A stretch of 64,000 nt of DNA. It comes from Pempheris klunzingeri (lineage: Eukaryota; Chordata; Actinopteri; Acropomatiformes; Pempheridae). The notes under the pieces were generated by a model. It worked only from the letters and a program-made list of their open reading frames with translations. It searched no databases and had not been told where the DNA came from. How positions within the stretch are numbered: the first letter of the stretch is position 1; each line of letters opens with the position of its first letter. Location: positions 332,501-396,500 of the forward strand of contig NW_027254954.1 of the NCBI RefSeq assembly GCF_042242105.1, written 5' to 3'. Position numbers and translations under genes: made by a program. This document shows positions 21,201 to 32,340 of the stretch, in pieces.

Positions 21201-22636
21201 ACACGTTAACAACAGCATGCTAAGACTGAGGCTAACAGCATGCTAAAACTGAGGCTAACAGCATGCTAAGACTGAGGCTAACAGCATGCTAAAACTGAGG
21301 CTAACAGCATGCTAAAACTGAGGCTAACAGCATGCTAAAACTAAGGCTAACAGCATGCTAACACAGAGGCTAACAGCATGCTAACACAGAGGCTAACAGC
21401 ATGCTAAAACTGAGGCTAACAGCATGCTGACACAGAGGCTAACAGCATGCTAACACAGAGGCTAACAGCATGCTAAAACTGAGGCTAACAGCATGCTAAC
21501 ACAGTGGCTAACAGCATGCTAAAACTGAGGCTAACAGCATGCTAACACAGTGGCTAACAGCATGCTAAAATTGAGGCTAACAGCATGCTAACACAGTGGC
21601 TAACAGCATGCTAACACAGAGGCTAACAGCATGCTAACACAGAGGCTAACAGCATTCTATCTGTGTCTGTCTGTCAGGACCTGAAGGATCAGGCGATCTC
21701 AGACTGCACCAGAGGTGAGTGATGACATCATTCTGTATCTGTAGAGCCATTGATTGATTGATTGATTGGTGCAGTGATTGGTTGTCTTGTTGTCATAGCG
21801 ATAGACCTGAATCCAGACTATGTGCGGGCATTGCTGAGGAGGGCGGAGCTTTACGAGCAGACGGAGAAACTGGACGAGGCTCTGGAGGACTACAAGAAGG
21901 TTGTAGACCTGGACCCGACCCAGACCAGTGCCAGACAGGCCTGCATGGTGAGTTCACTGACTGCTGGAATGCACCTGTTAGTGTTCTTCAGCTAGGGTCA
22001 TTAAACTCTCTACCTGTCTGTCTCTCAGAGGCTGCCTCAGCAGATTCAGGAAAGGAATGAGAAGTTGAAGGAGGAGATGTTGAGTATGTGCTGCACCTGA
22101 ACACACCACGCAGTTCGTCTTTCAGCTCCTTAAAGCTGCAGTAGTCTTCACATAACTTGTATCACACTGGCTGATCGTTGGACCACTTAGCGGCTCCAGG
22201 ACACTTGTTACACCTTCCTCCTCCTCTGTCTACGGCGGGTGCATTAACACGCCCCGTCTCTGTCCGTGTGGATATGAACACGTTTCTGTGGCTCGCCGTC
22301 GGCGGCCTCGGTTCAGACTAGTCCACTGATTGGCTGTTTGATTCAGACCAACAACATGAAGGAAGATGCACAATTTATTAAAGGAAATGTCAGCTACTGC
22401 AGCTTTAACTAATCAATAAGCGTGTGAGTGTGAATAAGTGGTTTGATTTCATGCTTTTATTATTGATCTAATGATTATTGATTGCCCCCTTCTCTCCAGG
22501 TAAGCTGAAGGACCTGGGGAATATGGTCCTGAGACCTTTCGGACTTTCTACTAACAACTTCCAGGTGAACCAGGATGCCACCACCGGCTCCTACTCCATC
22601 AACTTCATCCAGAACCCCAACAACAACAACAGATGA
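18269..22636 (+). CDS. ttc1: Tetratricopeptide repeat protein 1
   Basis: Cytosolic TPR adaptor that binds chaperones and signalling proteins (family knowledge). Exons: 18269-18949, 19101-19161, 21026-21138, 21678-21714, 21799-21947, 22029-22083, 22500-22636; stop 22634-22636; 410 residues. Start at 18269 (MSSRGGKP) follows the acceptor at 18260. The N-terminal exon is acidic and holds [11 protein letters not shown] and [16 protein letters not shown], both typical of TTC1. The TPR region runs from about residue 235 to 350 ([34 protein letters not shown]). The C-terminus carries [15 protein letters not shown] and NFIQNPNNN. The human protein is about 292 residues; the excess comes from an in-frame repeat at residues 69-191. 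Introns 1, 2 and 3 are dominated by minisatellites. Confidence 0.96.
18473..18841 (+). repeat. ttc1: Coding minisatellite in ttc1 (54-bp unit)
   Basis: In-frame repetition of an 18-residue unit [18 protein letters not shown], itself built from five-residue (G/D)DRLQ steps, covering residues 69-191 with about five full or near-full copies and degenerate ends. The unit length (54 bp) keeps frame. The other two plus frames and one minus frame are also open, as expected for a repeat. Confidence 0.95.
19172..21010. repeat. ttc1: 1.8-kb minisatellite, ttc1 intron 2
   Basis: Units of ATAAACCAGTATGACCA and variants (AATATAAACCAGTATGACC) from just after the donor at 19162 to 15 bp before the acceptor at 21026. 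Long minus-strand frames of 542, 455, 337 and 162 codons ([13 protein letters not shown] repeats) exist only because the unit has no stop on that strand. Confidence 0.97.
21208..21655. repeat. ttc1: 23-bp minisatellite with AGCATGCT palindrome, ttc1 intron 3
   Basis: About 20 copies of GCTAACAGCATGCTAAAACTG or its CACAGAG variant. The array ends about 20 bp before the acceptor of the exon at 21678. Confidence 0.95.
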
Positions 22637-22723
22637 CACCACGATGCTACCGACGGGCCGCGGCAGCGGCGTCACGGCAACGGCAATTCAATAGTTCAAT
22701 GGTAGCGTGTGTTCTGAGAAGAA

Positions 22724-22729
22724 AATAAA
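22724..22729 (+). terminator. ttc1: ttc1 polyadenylation signal
   Basis: AATAAA 88 bp after the ttc1 stop codon. Confidence 0.8.
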
Positions 22730-22937
22730 AGCTGATCTATGTGTTCATGCTGTTGCTGTCTCTTTAACTCTGGTATCCATGGTAACTGATGCTGCAGATT
22801 TACTTCAGTGGACCAATCAGATCACTGGAAAAATGGTGACATCATTAACATTAAAGGGACAGGCCATATATTTACAGCTTCTCTTCAAACTCCATGGACT
22901 GGCCCTTTAAATGCTGAACACCAGTTTAATAATGCAT

Positions 22938-22943
22938 TTTATT
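22938..22943 (-). terminator. pfdn1: pfdn1 polyadenylation signal (candidate)
   Basis: TTTATT on the plus strand (AATAAA on minus), 136 bp beyond the pfdn1 stop. The ttc1 and pfdn1 transcripts would end about 200 bp apart, tail to tail. Confidence 0.65.
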
Positions 22944-23078
22944 TGTAGTGCACTTTACATTAGCAAAAAGGACACAGGCTGAAGGTTCAACATTTTAATA
23001 TGAACTAACAGTTACTGACATGAATACATCTGTTATTGATTATTTTCCAGTGATAGCAGCTGACTGATCACTTATTGT

Positions 23079-24202
23079 TCACTGGGCTCTTCTTGTCAGC
23101 AGCATCTCTCTGATGTTGTCTTCAGCTTCTTTCACGCTGCGTTCAAGGTACACCTTCTTCTGCTGGAAATCACAACACAGTCCAGTTAGCCACAGACACA
23201 CACACACTTCAGCATGTATTTCTGTGTGTGTGTTTGTACCTCCAGCTCTTTGATCTTCTCATCAGCTGTTCTCTGTTTGTCCGTCAGCTGATTGTTTATC
23301 TCCTCCTTTGACTGAAGGATGAACCTGAAACACACACACACACTTCCTGTTTCTGATCCTGTGTGATGTCATTATGGTGTCATGCTTTAAGGTGAACCCA
23401 AATCCCAGTTGCCATGGAGACTCACATGCGGCCGACGCCCTCGTAGAGTCGCGTGTTGTCGGGCAGACTGGTGATCTCGGCATGAGTCAGCTTGGCGTGT
23501 TTCTGAACCCGAGTCAGCTGATCGATCTGCAGGTCGGCGAGCTTCACCTTCTGTTGCGTGTCGATCATCTTCACCTGCAGCTCTGAGAAGGCCTGTGGAG
23601 ACAGGAGGTCTCACTCTGACTGAAAACACCTGAACAGCCTACAGGAGGCCTCACTCTGACTGAAAACACCTGAACAGCCTACAGGAGGCCTCACTCTGAC
23701 TGAAAACACCTGAACAGCCTACAGGACGTCTCACTCTGACTGAAAACACCTGAACAGCCTACAGGAGGCCTCACTCTGACTCCTGGAAACTGCGCTGTGT
23801 TACTATGACAACTGACAGCTTTGATCCTCAGGTGAGTCAGTCTGGACCCACAGATCCGGATCCTCGGTCACTTTTACAGCTACCTGAAAAGCTTCCTGTT
23901 GGTCACGTGATACAACACCTGCATAGTGACAACAACAAAGTAACCAACGAGTCAGCACGTGCTACAACTAATACATCTCCACAACACTGTGTGAGAGAGA
24001 TCAGCGTTAGCCCCTCATGCTAACAGTTAGCTCCGGTGGTAGCTACAGTGTCGCTAACAATGTTGCTAACGGCTGGTGATCAAACTGCTGACTCATCGTT
24101 AAACAGAGAAAGCGCGTGACAGACAGGACTGACCGGCTAACACCAGATCACTGTGAAGCACTCCGTTACCTTCTTCAGCTCTAGGTCTATGGGCGCAGCC
24201 AT
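23079..24202 (-). CDS. pfdn1: Prefoldin subunit 1
   Basis: Beta-type subunit of the hexameric prefoldin co-chaperone that delivers actin and tubulin to the TRiC/CCT chaperonin. Minus-strand exons: 24202-24170, 23592-23426, 23324-23240, 23162-23079; 369 nt, exactly 122 codons plus stop, the same length as human PFDN1. Start MAAPIDLELKK is diagnostic. KVKLADLQIDQL and FILQSKEEINNQL lie in the two coiled-coil helices, and the end reads EAEDNIREMLLTRRAQ. Junction phases all close. The gene is head-to-head with dck and tail-to-tail with ttc1. A 40-bp minisatellite occupies the start of intron 1 next to the acceptor of exon 2. Confidence 0.97.
23603..23784. repeat. pfdn1: 40-bp minisatellite in pfdn1 intron 1
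   Basis: About 4.5 copies of a unit starting AGGAGGCCTCACTCTGACTG. On the coding (minus) strand the array lies immediately upstream of the exon-2 acceptor at 23593; the acceptor-proximal sequence resembles the unit. Confidence 0.93.
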
Positions 24203-24494
24203 CTTCACTAACGAGGACCCAGATCCACACTGCGCATGCGCGACGAGCTTCTACTTCTTCTTCGTCGAAATGAATGGCGGGCGTCATCTGTCGTTTAAAA
24301 AGCATTCATTACCGCCACCAGAATGGGCCGAAGAAGAAGAAGAAGAAGAAGTCCCGCCCCCGGAAATGGACCTCTATCCAGGCGCGGGATTTAATTGAAG
24401 AAGCAGCGCGCGCTCAATCAGTTGGAGAACACACAAACGGGCAGACCGACCGACCGACCGACCGACCGACCACCGTGAGGAGACCGTTTCAAAC
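24203..24494. promoter_or_regulatory. Shared pfdn1-dck promoter region
   Basis: 292 bp separate the divergent start codons. An NRF1-type palindrome TGCGCATGCGC lies at 24231-24241, a GC-box-like CCCGCCCCC at about 24353, and an ETS-like CCGGAAAT next to it. A YY1-type AAGATGGC overlaps the pfdn1 start codon. There is a GAC(C) repeat at about 24445-24471. CpG content is high compared with the surroundings. This looks like a TATA-less bidirectional housekeeping promoter. Confidence 0.7.
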
Positions 24495-27453
24495 ATGGCA
24501 ACTCCCCCGAAGAGAGCGCGCAATCTTCCCGCCGGTCCGCCGCGGGGCGGCAGCTCGTCCCGCAGAGAGAAGAAGATCTCCATCGAGGGAAACATCGGTG
24601 AGTCGTGACGCCGCAGCGATTCGGTCACCGCTGAGTTTAGTAACTGACCGGCGGCTGGCTGACTGACTAAACCCGTTATAGAGTCGGTTCTTCCGGTGAA
24701 TTGGGGATTTGTAGTTTGGAGCCGTATGAGTTGAAGTCTGTCCCGCCTTCAACGACAACATTGGCGCCAAAAGAAAGCGGTCAGAAGAACACCGCGATCA
24801 TAGACAGATCAATCACCAATAATCAATAACCTGTGCAGAGCTTACTTCCGGTCCGGTCGTCTGGGTAAAGTATTCAGAGTTGGAGTAGTATCTGGATGTA
24901 CAAATACTCAGTCCTACACACCGTTACTTTAGTAACATGAGTACCGAGCGCTTAATAAAATATCAGAAATAACAGTACTGCATTAATGAATGGTGCGTTC
25001 AAGTGTAAGAACGACTAACTGCACTGTTGACTCTGTTTATCTATTTGAGTATTTCGTGTCAAACTGTTGACGTCTTTTGTACGAAGTGTGGGTTACAGTG
25101 ACAGCAGCTTATTTTCATGGTTTTGTCTACGAGGTTTGGTCTGTCATCCACTCTGCTGGAAACTTTTAAAGTCTCTGATGACCGTGAACTCATCATCTGT
25201 CCGTCTGTCTCTCAGCTGCGGGTAAGTCCACCTTTGTGGGTCTCCTTCAGGGGGCGTCAGAGGACTGGGAGGTGATTCCTGAACCCATTGGGAAATGGTG
25301 CAACGTCCAGAACGACAGTGACAACGTTTACCAGGTGAAAATGCAGCACCTGAACACAACATACTGTCCTTTCACAATAAAAGCGTTGCCGTTTCTGCAT
25401 TAAAGGTTTAGGCCGACGACTGCTGCGGAGTAGGGATGTGCATTTCGAGCGAAAATACTGCAAAACAGTCACTGTGCACACACTCGGCACAGCGGGCACC
25501 GCTCATGCAAACTTCACTATATTGTTTTTTATTATCAGCCAATTGGCAGAATTACAGGTATGGATTAACCCTTAGAGGTCCCTGATCACGCCGGTGTGAT
25601 CAGATCACGTGATGTTTTCAAAACACCGTAACAAAAAACTAGGTCACCTGCTGCAGTCAACTTCAATCGAAAACTGTCTCCCATTTTTTGTTTGACGTTG
25701 ATAGACCATGTAAAACCGGCGATATGATAGTTTTAATTTGATAGTACAAAAATATTTATCCGTGTGTAAAAGTGGGATGGGCAGGCATTGCATCATATAT
25801 TCTGTGTGTGGGTGTGTAGGAGCTGAGCTCCTCCCAGAAGAGTGGCGGTAACCTGCTGCAGATGCTGTACACCAAACCGAGCCGCTGGTCCTACACCTTC
25901 CAGGTAATGCAGCTGACTCCGCCCACTCAGGTGGAACTGCTTACATCACACGAACCATTCACCTGTCTGTCTCTCTCTACCTGTCTGTCTGTAGAGTTAT
26001 GCGTGTCTCAGCCGGGTTCGTTCTCAGCTTCAGGCTCCGTCAGTCAAACTTCAGCAGGCAGAAAAACCTGTTCAGTTCTACGAACGCTCCGTCTACTCCG
26101 ACAGGTAACTCAATCACACACCCCCACCTGAGGCAGTGTGAGCAGGGCCTTACCTGTGTGTCGTTCCAACAGGTACGTGTTTGCGTCGAACCTGTTTGAG
26201 TGCAGTGACCTGACAGAGACGGAATGGGCCGTTTATCAGGACTGGCACACCTGGTTACTGAATCAGTTTGAACCCGACATCGCCCTGGATGCCATCATCT
26301 ACCTGAGGGCCCAGCCACAGGTAACTGTACTGCTAGTAGTACTAGTAGTACAACTGCTGGTACTGCTACTGCTACTGCTGGTATCAGTGTTGCTGTATTG
26401 TTCTGTGCTGCCTTCAGGCTCTGTGAGTTTCTGTGTATTTCTCAGCGCTGCATGCAGCGTCTGCTCCACCGGGGTCGGGAGGAGGAGGAGGGGATTCCTC
26501 TGGAGTATCTGGAGCAGCTGCACTTCAAACACGAAGCCTGGCTGGTGCACAGGAGCCTCAGGTAACCACTGGGAGCCTCTGGTGTCACCACTGGGCCACT
26601 GGGAGCCTCTGGTGTCACCACTGGGCCACTGGGAGCCTCTGGTGTCACCACTGGGCCACTGGGAGCCTCTGGTGTCACCACTGGGCCACTGGGCGCCTCA
26701 GGTGTCACCACTGGGCCACTGGGAGCCTCAGGTGTCACCACTGGGAGCCTCAGGTGTCACCACTGGGCCACTGGGCGCCTCAGGTGTCACTACTGGGCCA
26801 CTGGGAGCCTCAGGTGTCACCACTGGGAGCCTCAGGTGTCGCCACTGGGCCACTGGGCGCCTCAGGTGTCGCTACTGGGCGCCTCAGGTGTCGCCACTGG
26901 GAGCCTCAGGTGTCGCCACTGAGCGCCTCAGGTGTCGCCACTGGGAGCCTCAGGTGTCGCCACTGAGCGCCTCAGGTGTCGCCACTGGGAGCCTCAGGTG
27001 TCGCCACTGGGCGCGCTCAAAGCACGGGGATGCTGCATGATGAAGAATAGTGTGTGGACAGGACTAAAGGAGCAGTTTCAGTGTGTCTGTGAGAATGAAG
27101 ATGAGGATGATGAAGGTGTGAGTGCTCTGTCTCAGCAGATCTTTGACGTTAAACTATCTGATGTTTAGTGGTGCATTCAGGGTCAGACTGAAGAAAACAG
27201 ACCTTAACCTCAGCTCCGTGTGTGTGTTTGTACAGGTTGGACTTTGAGTATCTGAACCATCTTCCTGTTCTCATTCTGGACGTTGACGACGACTTCAAGA
27301 AGGATCGAATCAAACAGGAAGCGATCATCGACCAGGTTTCTTCAACTGATCAATAATTTGCTTTACTCTGCTTCGTAGTACTGTGTAGCACTTCCGATCT
27401 GACCTGAGGTCTGTTTCCTCCTGCAGGTCAGAGAGTTTCTCACTTCGCTGTAG
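24495..27453 (+). CDS. dck: Deoxycytidine kinase
   Basis: Phosphorylates deoxycytidine and purine deoxynucleosides in the salvage pathway. Exons: 24495-24597, 25216-25334, 25820-25903, 25995-26104, 26173-26320, 26446-26561, 27236-27335, 27427-27453; 268 residues against about 260 in human. MATPPKR start as in DCK; P-loop [20 protein letters not shown] and ERSVYSDRY hold the Arg and Asp of the base-binding pocket that mark dCK/dGK; LID region [15 protein letters not shown]. The end is REFLTSL. All junction phases close. From memory human DCK has seven exons, so one intron may be extra. The gene shares its promoter region with pfdn1. The donor of exon 6 has been amplified into the array at 26546-27012. 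dguok is less likely because the dCK-type N-terminus has no mitochondrial presequence. Confidence 0.95.
25335..25819. other. dck: dck intron 2
   Basis: No repeat family or exon recognised. A near-perfect inverted word pair around TCACGCCGGTGTGATCAGAT at about 25587-25606. Confidence 0.5.
26546..27012 (+). repeat. dck: Minisatellite derived from the dck exon 6 splice donor
   Basis: Roughly 20 units of GGGAGCCTCAGGTGTCACCA with an optional CTGGGCCA spacer. The exon/intron junction itself reads AGGAGCCTCAG/GTAACCACTGG, so each unit is a copy of the exon end plus donor. Early units carry CTCTGG, later ones CTCAGG. Open frames through the array are repeat artefacts. Confidence 0.93.
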
Positions 27454-27861
27454 AGCTTGGTCCACCAATCACAGCTACCGCTGCGAGCAGCAGGCTCGTC
27501 TGATTGGACGATCCAGTCTCGCTCTGTAAATGTGTCTTTGTGTTCACGGGACTCGTGGATCAGGATCGCTAGAGTTTTAAAGCAGAACTCCAGTGAAAAA
27601 ACTCACACTTATCTTTTTATCTTGACCTCATGTATATTTTTATCGTTTTATATTTTTGTAGATATTTGTAGATATTAACATGCTATCTGCAGCAGCCCAA
27701 GTAGAAGGTCAGTGAAGGCATCGTGTGTGTGTGTGTACTTGAATTACTTTAATATTTATCTTTCAGTCTGAATCTTGTAGGTAAAAACTTGCTTGTTTGT
27801 CCTGACACACCACGGTGCCTTCAAGGACAAATACGGATGTTTTTCACTGTAAATCTATTTG

Positions 27862-27867
27862 AATAAA
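27862..27867 (+). terminator. dck: dck polyadenylation signal
   Basis: AATAAA 409 bp after the dck stop. The 3' UTR includes a (GT)n run at about 27724-27736. Confidence 0.75.
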
Positions 27868-27899
27868 GAAACTCAGACTGACTGTCTGAAATGTTTATC

Positions 27900-28567
27900 T
27901 GCTTTTACAAGATTTTGAAGCTTTTTTCTGGCAGATTTAGTTTTGGTTAAGACTTGGATGCTCTTAATTTTCCAACTTGTCAGTGAGACATTAAACCCAC
28001 AGTGTACTGTCTCTCTCACACACACACACACACACACACGGTGTTACAGCGCTGGGAGACGACAGTTTCAGGGTATGAATGTACAGGTACACTTTTATCA
28101 GTAGGGAAATGAAATCAATAAACTCTGAAACAATTGCAGATTTAAAATCTAGAAATGTGGAAGTTTTTCTGAATAATGACCAGCAGGTGGCAGCGACACT
28201 GTTAACATTAACACTGTTAACGTGACTTCAGACTTGAATCAGTGAATCTTTATGACAATCAATGTTTGTTCTGTGGAGTTCAGTACTGCTGCAAGATCAC
28301 ATCTGTTTTTGGAACATTTTATTAAATGATGAAATGTCACAGCGTTGAAGTTTGGCCAAATAAATAGTTGACTGAGGCACTTTATTGTAAATATGTGCTG
28401 TGATGTCACGCTGGGTGCCAATCAGGGAGGCACCCTGAGAGCTGTTAGTGAGCTGTGATCACTAGTTAACTGATTACTAACACAAATGAGCCATATTATT
28501 CATGTCTTTGTGCTCTGCCAGCTATCGTTTGGCTCCATGAAGCTAGCTTAGCTTAACGTCATGTGTC
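27900..28567. other. Intergenic sequence after dck
   Basis: A (CA)n microsatellite at about 28016-28039. Otherwise AT-rich sequence with no gene, repeat family or RNA gene recognised. Confidence 0.5.
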
Positions 28568-28990
28568 AGTCAGATGAATCAAATCAAATCAAATCAATTT
28601 TATTGACCAAGTTTGACCAGGCAAACAAGGAATTTGACTTGGTGAAACTTGACTCTCTATGTACAGTAGAAGGAAAGAACAGGACAATATAAACAATATA
28701 GAACTCTAACAACGGTATATACAATGGAGGGAGGTGTAGTGCAGAATTGCAGTGCAAGAAAGTAGTGCAAAAGTTGCAAATGTGCAGGGGGGGGGACTAT
28801 TTACAGTGGATCCTGAGACTCTGAGGCTGGTGCGAGTTCATCAGGGTGACGGCCTGGGGGAAGAAACTGTCTCTGTGTCTGGTTTTGGCGTACAGTGCTC
28901 TGTAGCGCCTACCAGACGGGAGGAGTTTGAAGAGTGTCTGTGCGGGGTGTGAGGGGTCTGCAGAGATGTAGCTGCCGAATGAAGCTGGTT
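28568..28990 (-). mobile_element. Non-LTR retrotransposon remnant
   Basis: Starts with tandem AATCA pentamers followed by TTTTATTGACCAAG, a reversed LINE tail. It contains GACGGCCTGGGGGAAGAAAC and TGCTCTGTAGCGCCTACCAG, words common in a dispersed fish LINE family. Strand is inferred from the tail position. Family name not assigned. Confidence 0.65.
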
Positions 28991-29394
28991 CAGGCTGGAC
29001 GGCATCTGCAGCTGCTCATTTCTGTTGCATTGACTTGTGTGTTTTCTGTGGTCGTCATGGTCGAGCTCTGAGGGTGCCGTTAGTTAATCGGTGACGAGTC
29101 TGCAGACTGACGACGGGTCACAGTGGACGAAGTGCTAAAATGCTAAGGTAACTGCGACTGACAATGATTGTGGAGTTTAACTTTGTTCTGTTAATGTTCA
29201 ACACGTTACACACGTTACACGTGTTTCTCTGCTCAGAGGGTTACCCTAACCCTATCACTGAATATAAATGTTCACCTGAATATGACATCCTGTGCTCTTA
29301 TTTTGAAATATGACTTCAATCAGAGTTTTTTGGTTCTCAGTCACGCCCACAATGATGACATCACACAGGTAAAACAACCTGACTGACAGGTAGT

Positions 29395-32340
29395 GTTCTG
29401 GCAAGATTAATGTCTCAATTCGTCTTTAACGTCTTCGGTTCGCCTTTAACGTCCTTGTTTAGTCTTTAACATCCTCATCTTCTTTTCATCTTTAACGTCT
29501 TTTCGTCAACGTCCTCATTTCTTCTTTAACGTCTTCTTTTCATCTTTAACGTCCTCATTTCTTTAACATCCTCTTTTCATCTTTAACGTCTTCTTTTCAT
29601 CTTTAAGGTCTTCAGTTCATCTTTAACGTCTTCTTTTCATCTTTAATGTCCTCATTTCTTCTTTAAGGTCCTCATTTCATCTTTAACGTCCTCATTTCTT
29701 TAACATCCTCTTTTCATCTTTAACGTCTTCTTTTCATCTTTAAGGTCTTCAGTTCATCTTTAACGTCTTCTTTTCATCTTTAACGTCTTCATTTCTTCTT
29801 TAACGTCTTCTTTTCATCTTTAACGTCTTTTTGTCAACGTCTTCTTTTCTTCTTTAACGTCCTCATTTCTTCTTTAAGGTCTTCTTTTCATCTTTAACGT
29901 CCTCATTTCTTCTTTAAGGTCTTTTCATCTTTAACATCCTCATTTCTTCTTTAACGTCCTCATTTCTTTAACATCCTCTTTTCATCTTTAACGTCTTCTT
30001 TTCATCTTTAAGGTCTTCAGTTCATCTTTAACGTCTTCTTTTCATCTTTAACGTCCTCATTTCTTCTTTAACGTTTTCTTTTCATCTTTAACGTCCTCAT
30101 TTCTTCTTTAACGTCTTCTTTTCATCTTTAACGTCTTTTTGTCAACGTCTTCTTTTCTTCTTTAACGTCCTCATTTCTTCTTTAACGTCTTCTTTTCATC
30201 TTTAACGTCCTCATTTCTTCTTTAACGTCTTCTTTTCATCTTTAACGTCTTCTTTTCTTCTTTAACGTCCTCATTTCTTCTTTAAGGTCTTTTTCATCTT
30301 TAACGTCTTCTTTTCATCTTTAACGTCCTCATTTCTTCTTTAACGTCTTCTTTTCATCTTTAACGTCCTCATTTCTTCTTTAAGGTCCTCATTTCTTCTT
30401 TAACGTCTTCTTTTCATCTTTAACGTCCTCATTTCTTCTTTAACGTCCTCATTTCGTCTTTAACGTCCTCATTTCTTCTTTAACGTCTTTTCATTTAACG
30501 TCTTTTTGTCAATGTCTTCTTTTCTTCTTTAACGTCTTCTTTTCTTCTTTAACGTCCTCATTTCTTCTTTAAGGTCTTTTTCATCTTTAACGTCTTCTTT
30601 TCATCTTTAACGTCCTCATTTCTTCTTTAACGTCTTCTTTTCATCTTTAAGGTCTTCAGTTCATCTTTAACGTCTTCTTTTCATCTTTAACGTCCTCATT
30701 TCTTCTTTAAGGTCCTCATTTCTTCTTTAACGTCCTCATTTCTTCTTTAACGTCTTCTTTTCATCTTTAACGTCCTCATTTCTTCTTTAACGTCCTCATT
30801 TCGTCTTTAACGTCCTCATTTCTTCTTTAAGGTCCTCATTTCGTCTTCGACGTCTTCTTTTCATCTTTAAGGTCTTTTTCATCTTTAACGTCTTCTTTTC
30901 ATCTTTAACGTCCTCTTTTCTTCTTTAACGTCTTCTTTTCATCTTTAACGTCCTCTTTTCTTCTTTAACGTCTTCTTTTCATCTTTAACATCCTCATTTC
31001 TTCTTTAGCGTCTTCTTTTCATCTTTAACGTCTTCTTTTCATCTTTAACGTCCTCTTTTCTTCTTTAACGTCTTCTTTTCATCTTTAACGTCTTCTTTTC
31101 ATCTTTAACGTCCTCTTTTCTTCTTTAACGTCTTCTTTTCATCTTTAACATCCTCATTTCTTCTTTAGCGTCTTCTTTTCATCTTTAACGTCTTCTTTTC
31201 ATCTTTAACGTCTTCTTTTCATCTTTAACGTCTTCTTTTCATCTTTAACGTCCTCATTTCTTCTTTAACGTCCTCATTTCTTCTTTAACGTCCTCATTTC
31301 TTCTTTAAGGTCCTCATTTCGTCTTCGACGTCTTCTTTTCATCTTTAAGGTCTTTTTCATCTTTAATGTCCTCATTTCTTCTTTAAAGTCTTCTTTTCAT
31401 CTTTAACGTCTTCCTTTCATCTTTAACGTCCTCTTTTCTTCTTTAACGTCTTCTTTTCATCTTTAACGTCCTCTTTTCTTCTTTAACGTCTTCTTTTCAT
31501 CTTTAACATCCTCATTTCTTCTTTAGCGTCTTCTTTTCATCTTTAACGTCTTCTTTTCATCTTTAACGTCTTCTTTTCATCTTTAACATCTTTTCATCTT
31601 TAACATCCTCATTTCTTCTTTAGCGTCTTCTTTTCATCTTTAACGTCTTCTTTTCATCTTTAACGTCCTCATTTCTTCTTTAACGCCTTCTTTTCATTTT
31701 TAACGTCCTCATTTCTTCTTTAACGTCTTCTTTTCATCTTTAACGTCCTCATTTCTTCTTTAACATCCTCATTTCGTCTTTAACGTCCTCATTTCTTCTT
31801 TAAGGTCCTCATTTCGTCTTCGACGTCTTCTTTTCATCTTTAACGTCCTCATTTCTTCTTTAACGTCTTCTTTTCATTTTTAACGTCCTCATTTCTTCTT
31901 TAACGTCCTCATTTCTTCTTTAAGGTCTTCAGTTCATCTTTAATGTCTTCATTTCTTCTTTAACGTCTTCTTTTCATCTTTAACGTCCTCATTTCTTCTT
32001 TAACGTCCTCTTTTCATCTTTAAGGTCTTTTTCATCTTTAACGTCCTCATTTCTTCTTTAAGGTCTTCAGTTCATCTTTAACGTCCTCATTTCTTCTTTA
32101 ACGTCCTCATTTCGTCTTCAACGTCTTCTTTTCATCTTTAACGTCCTCATTTCTTCTTTAAGGTCTTCATTTTGCCTTTAACATCCTCATTTCATCTTTA
32201 ACGTCTTCTTTTCGTCTTTAACGTCTTTGTCAACGTCCTCAATTCTTCTTTAACGTCCTCATTTTGTCTTTAACGTCTTCGTTTTGTCTTTAACATCTTC
32301 ATTTTGTCTTTAATATCTTTTTGTCTTTAACGTCCACAGT
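29395..32340. repeat. 2.9-kb minisatellite, 20-bp unit (40-bp dimers)
   Basis: Roughly 145 units of TCTTTAACGTCCTCATTTCT. Two subtypes largely alternate: TCATTTCTTCTTTAACGTCC and TTTTCATCTTTAACGTCTTC. Rare AAGGTC, AACATC and TAGCGTC variants recur in blocks, which points to higher-order duplication. It is the largest array in the window and lies between dck and the slc22a gene. Confidence 0.97.

Noticed and set aside
26138-27040. 300-codon frame at the dck locus
   Set aside because: It begins in frame-shifted dck exon sequence and runs through the donor-derived minisatellite.
29395-32340. Regularly spaced repeat resembling a CRISPR array
   Set aside because: Units are contiguous with no unique spacers, and the genome is a vertebrate's.
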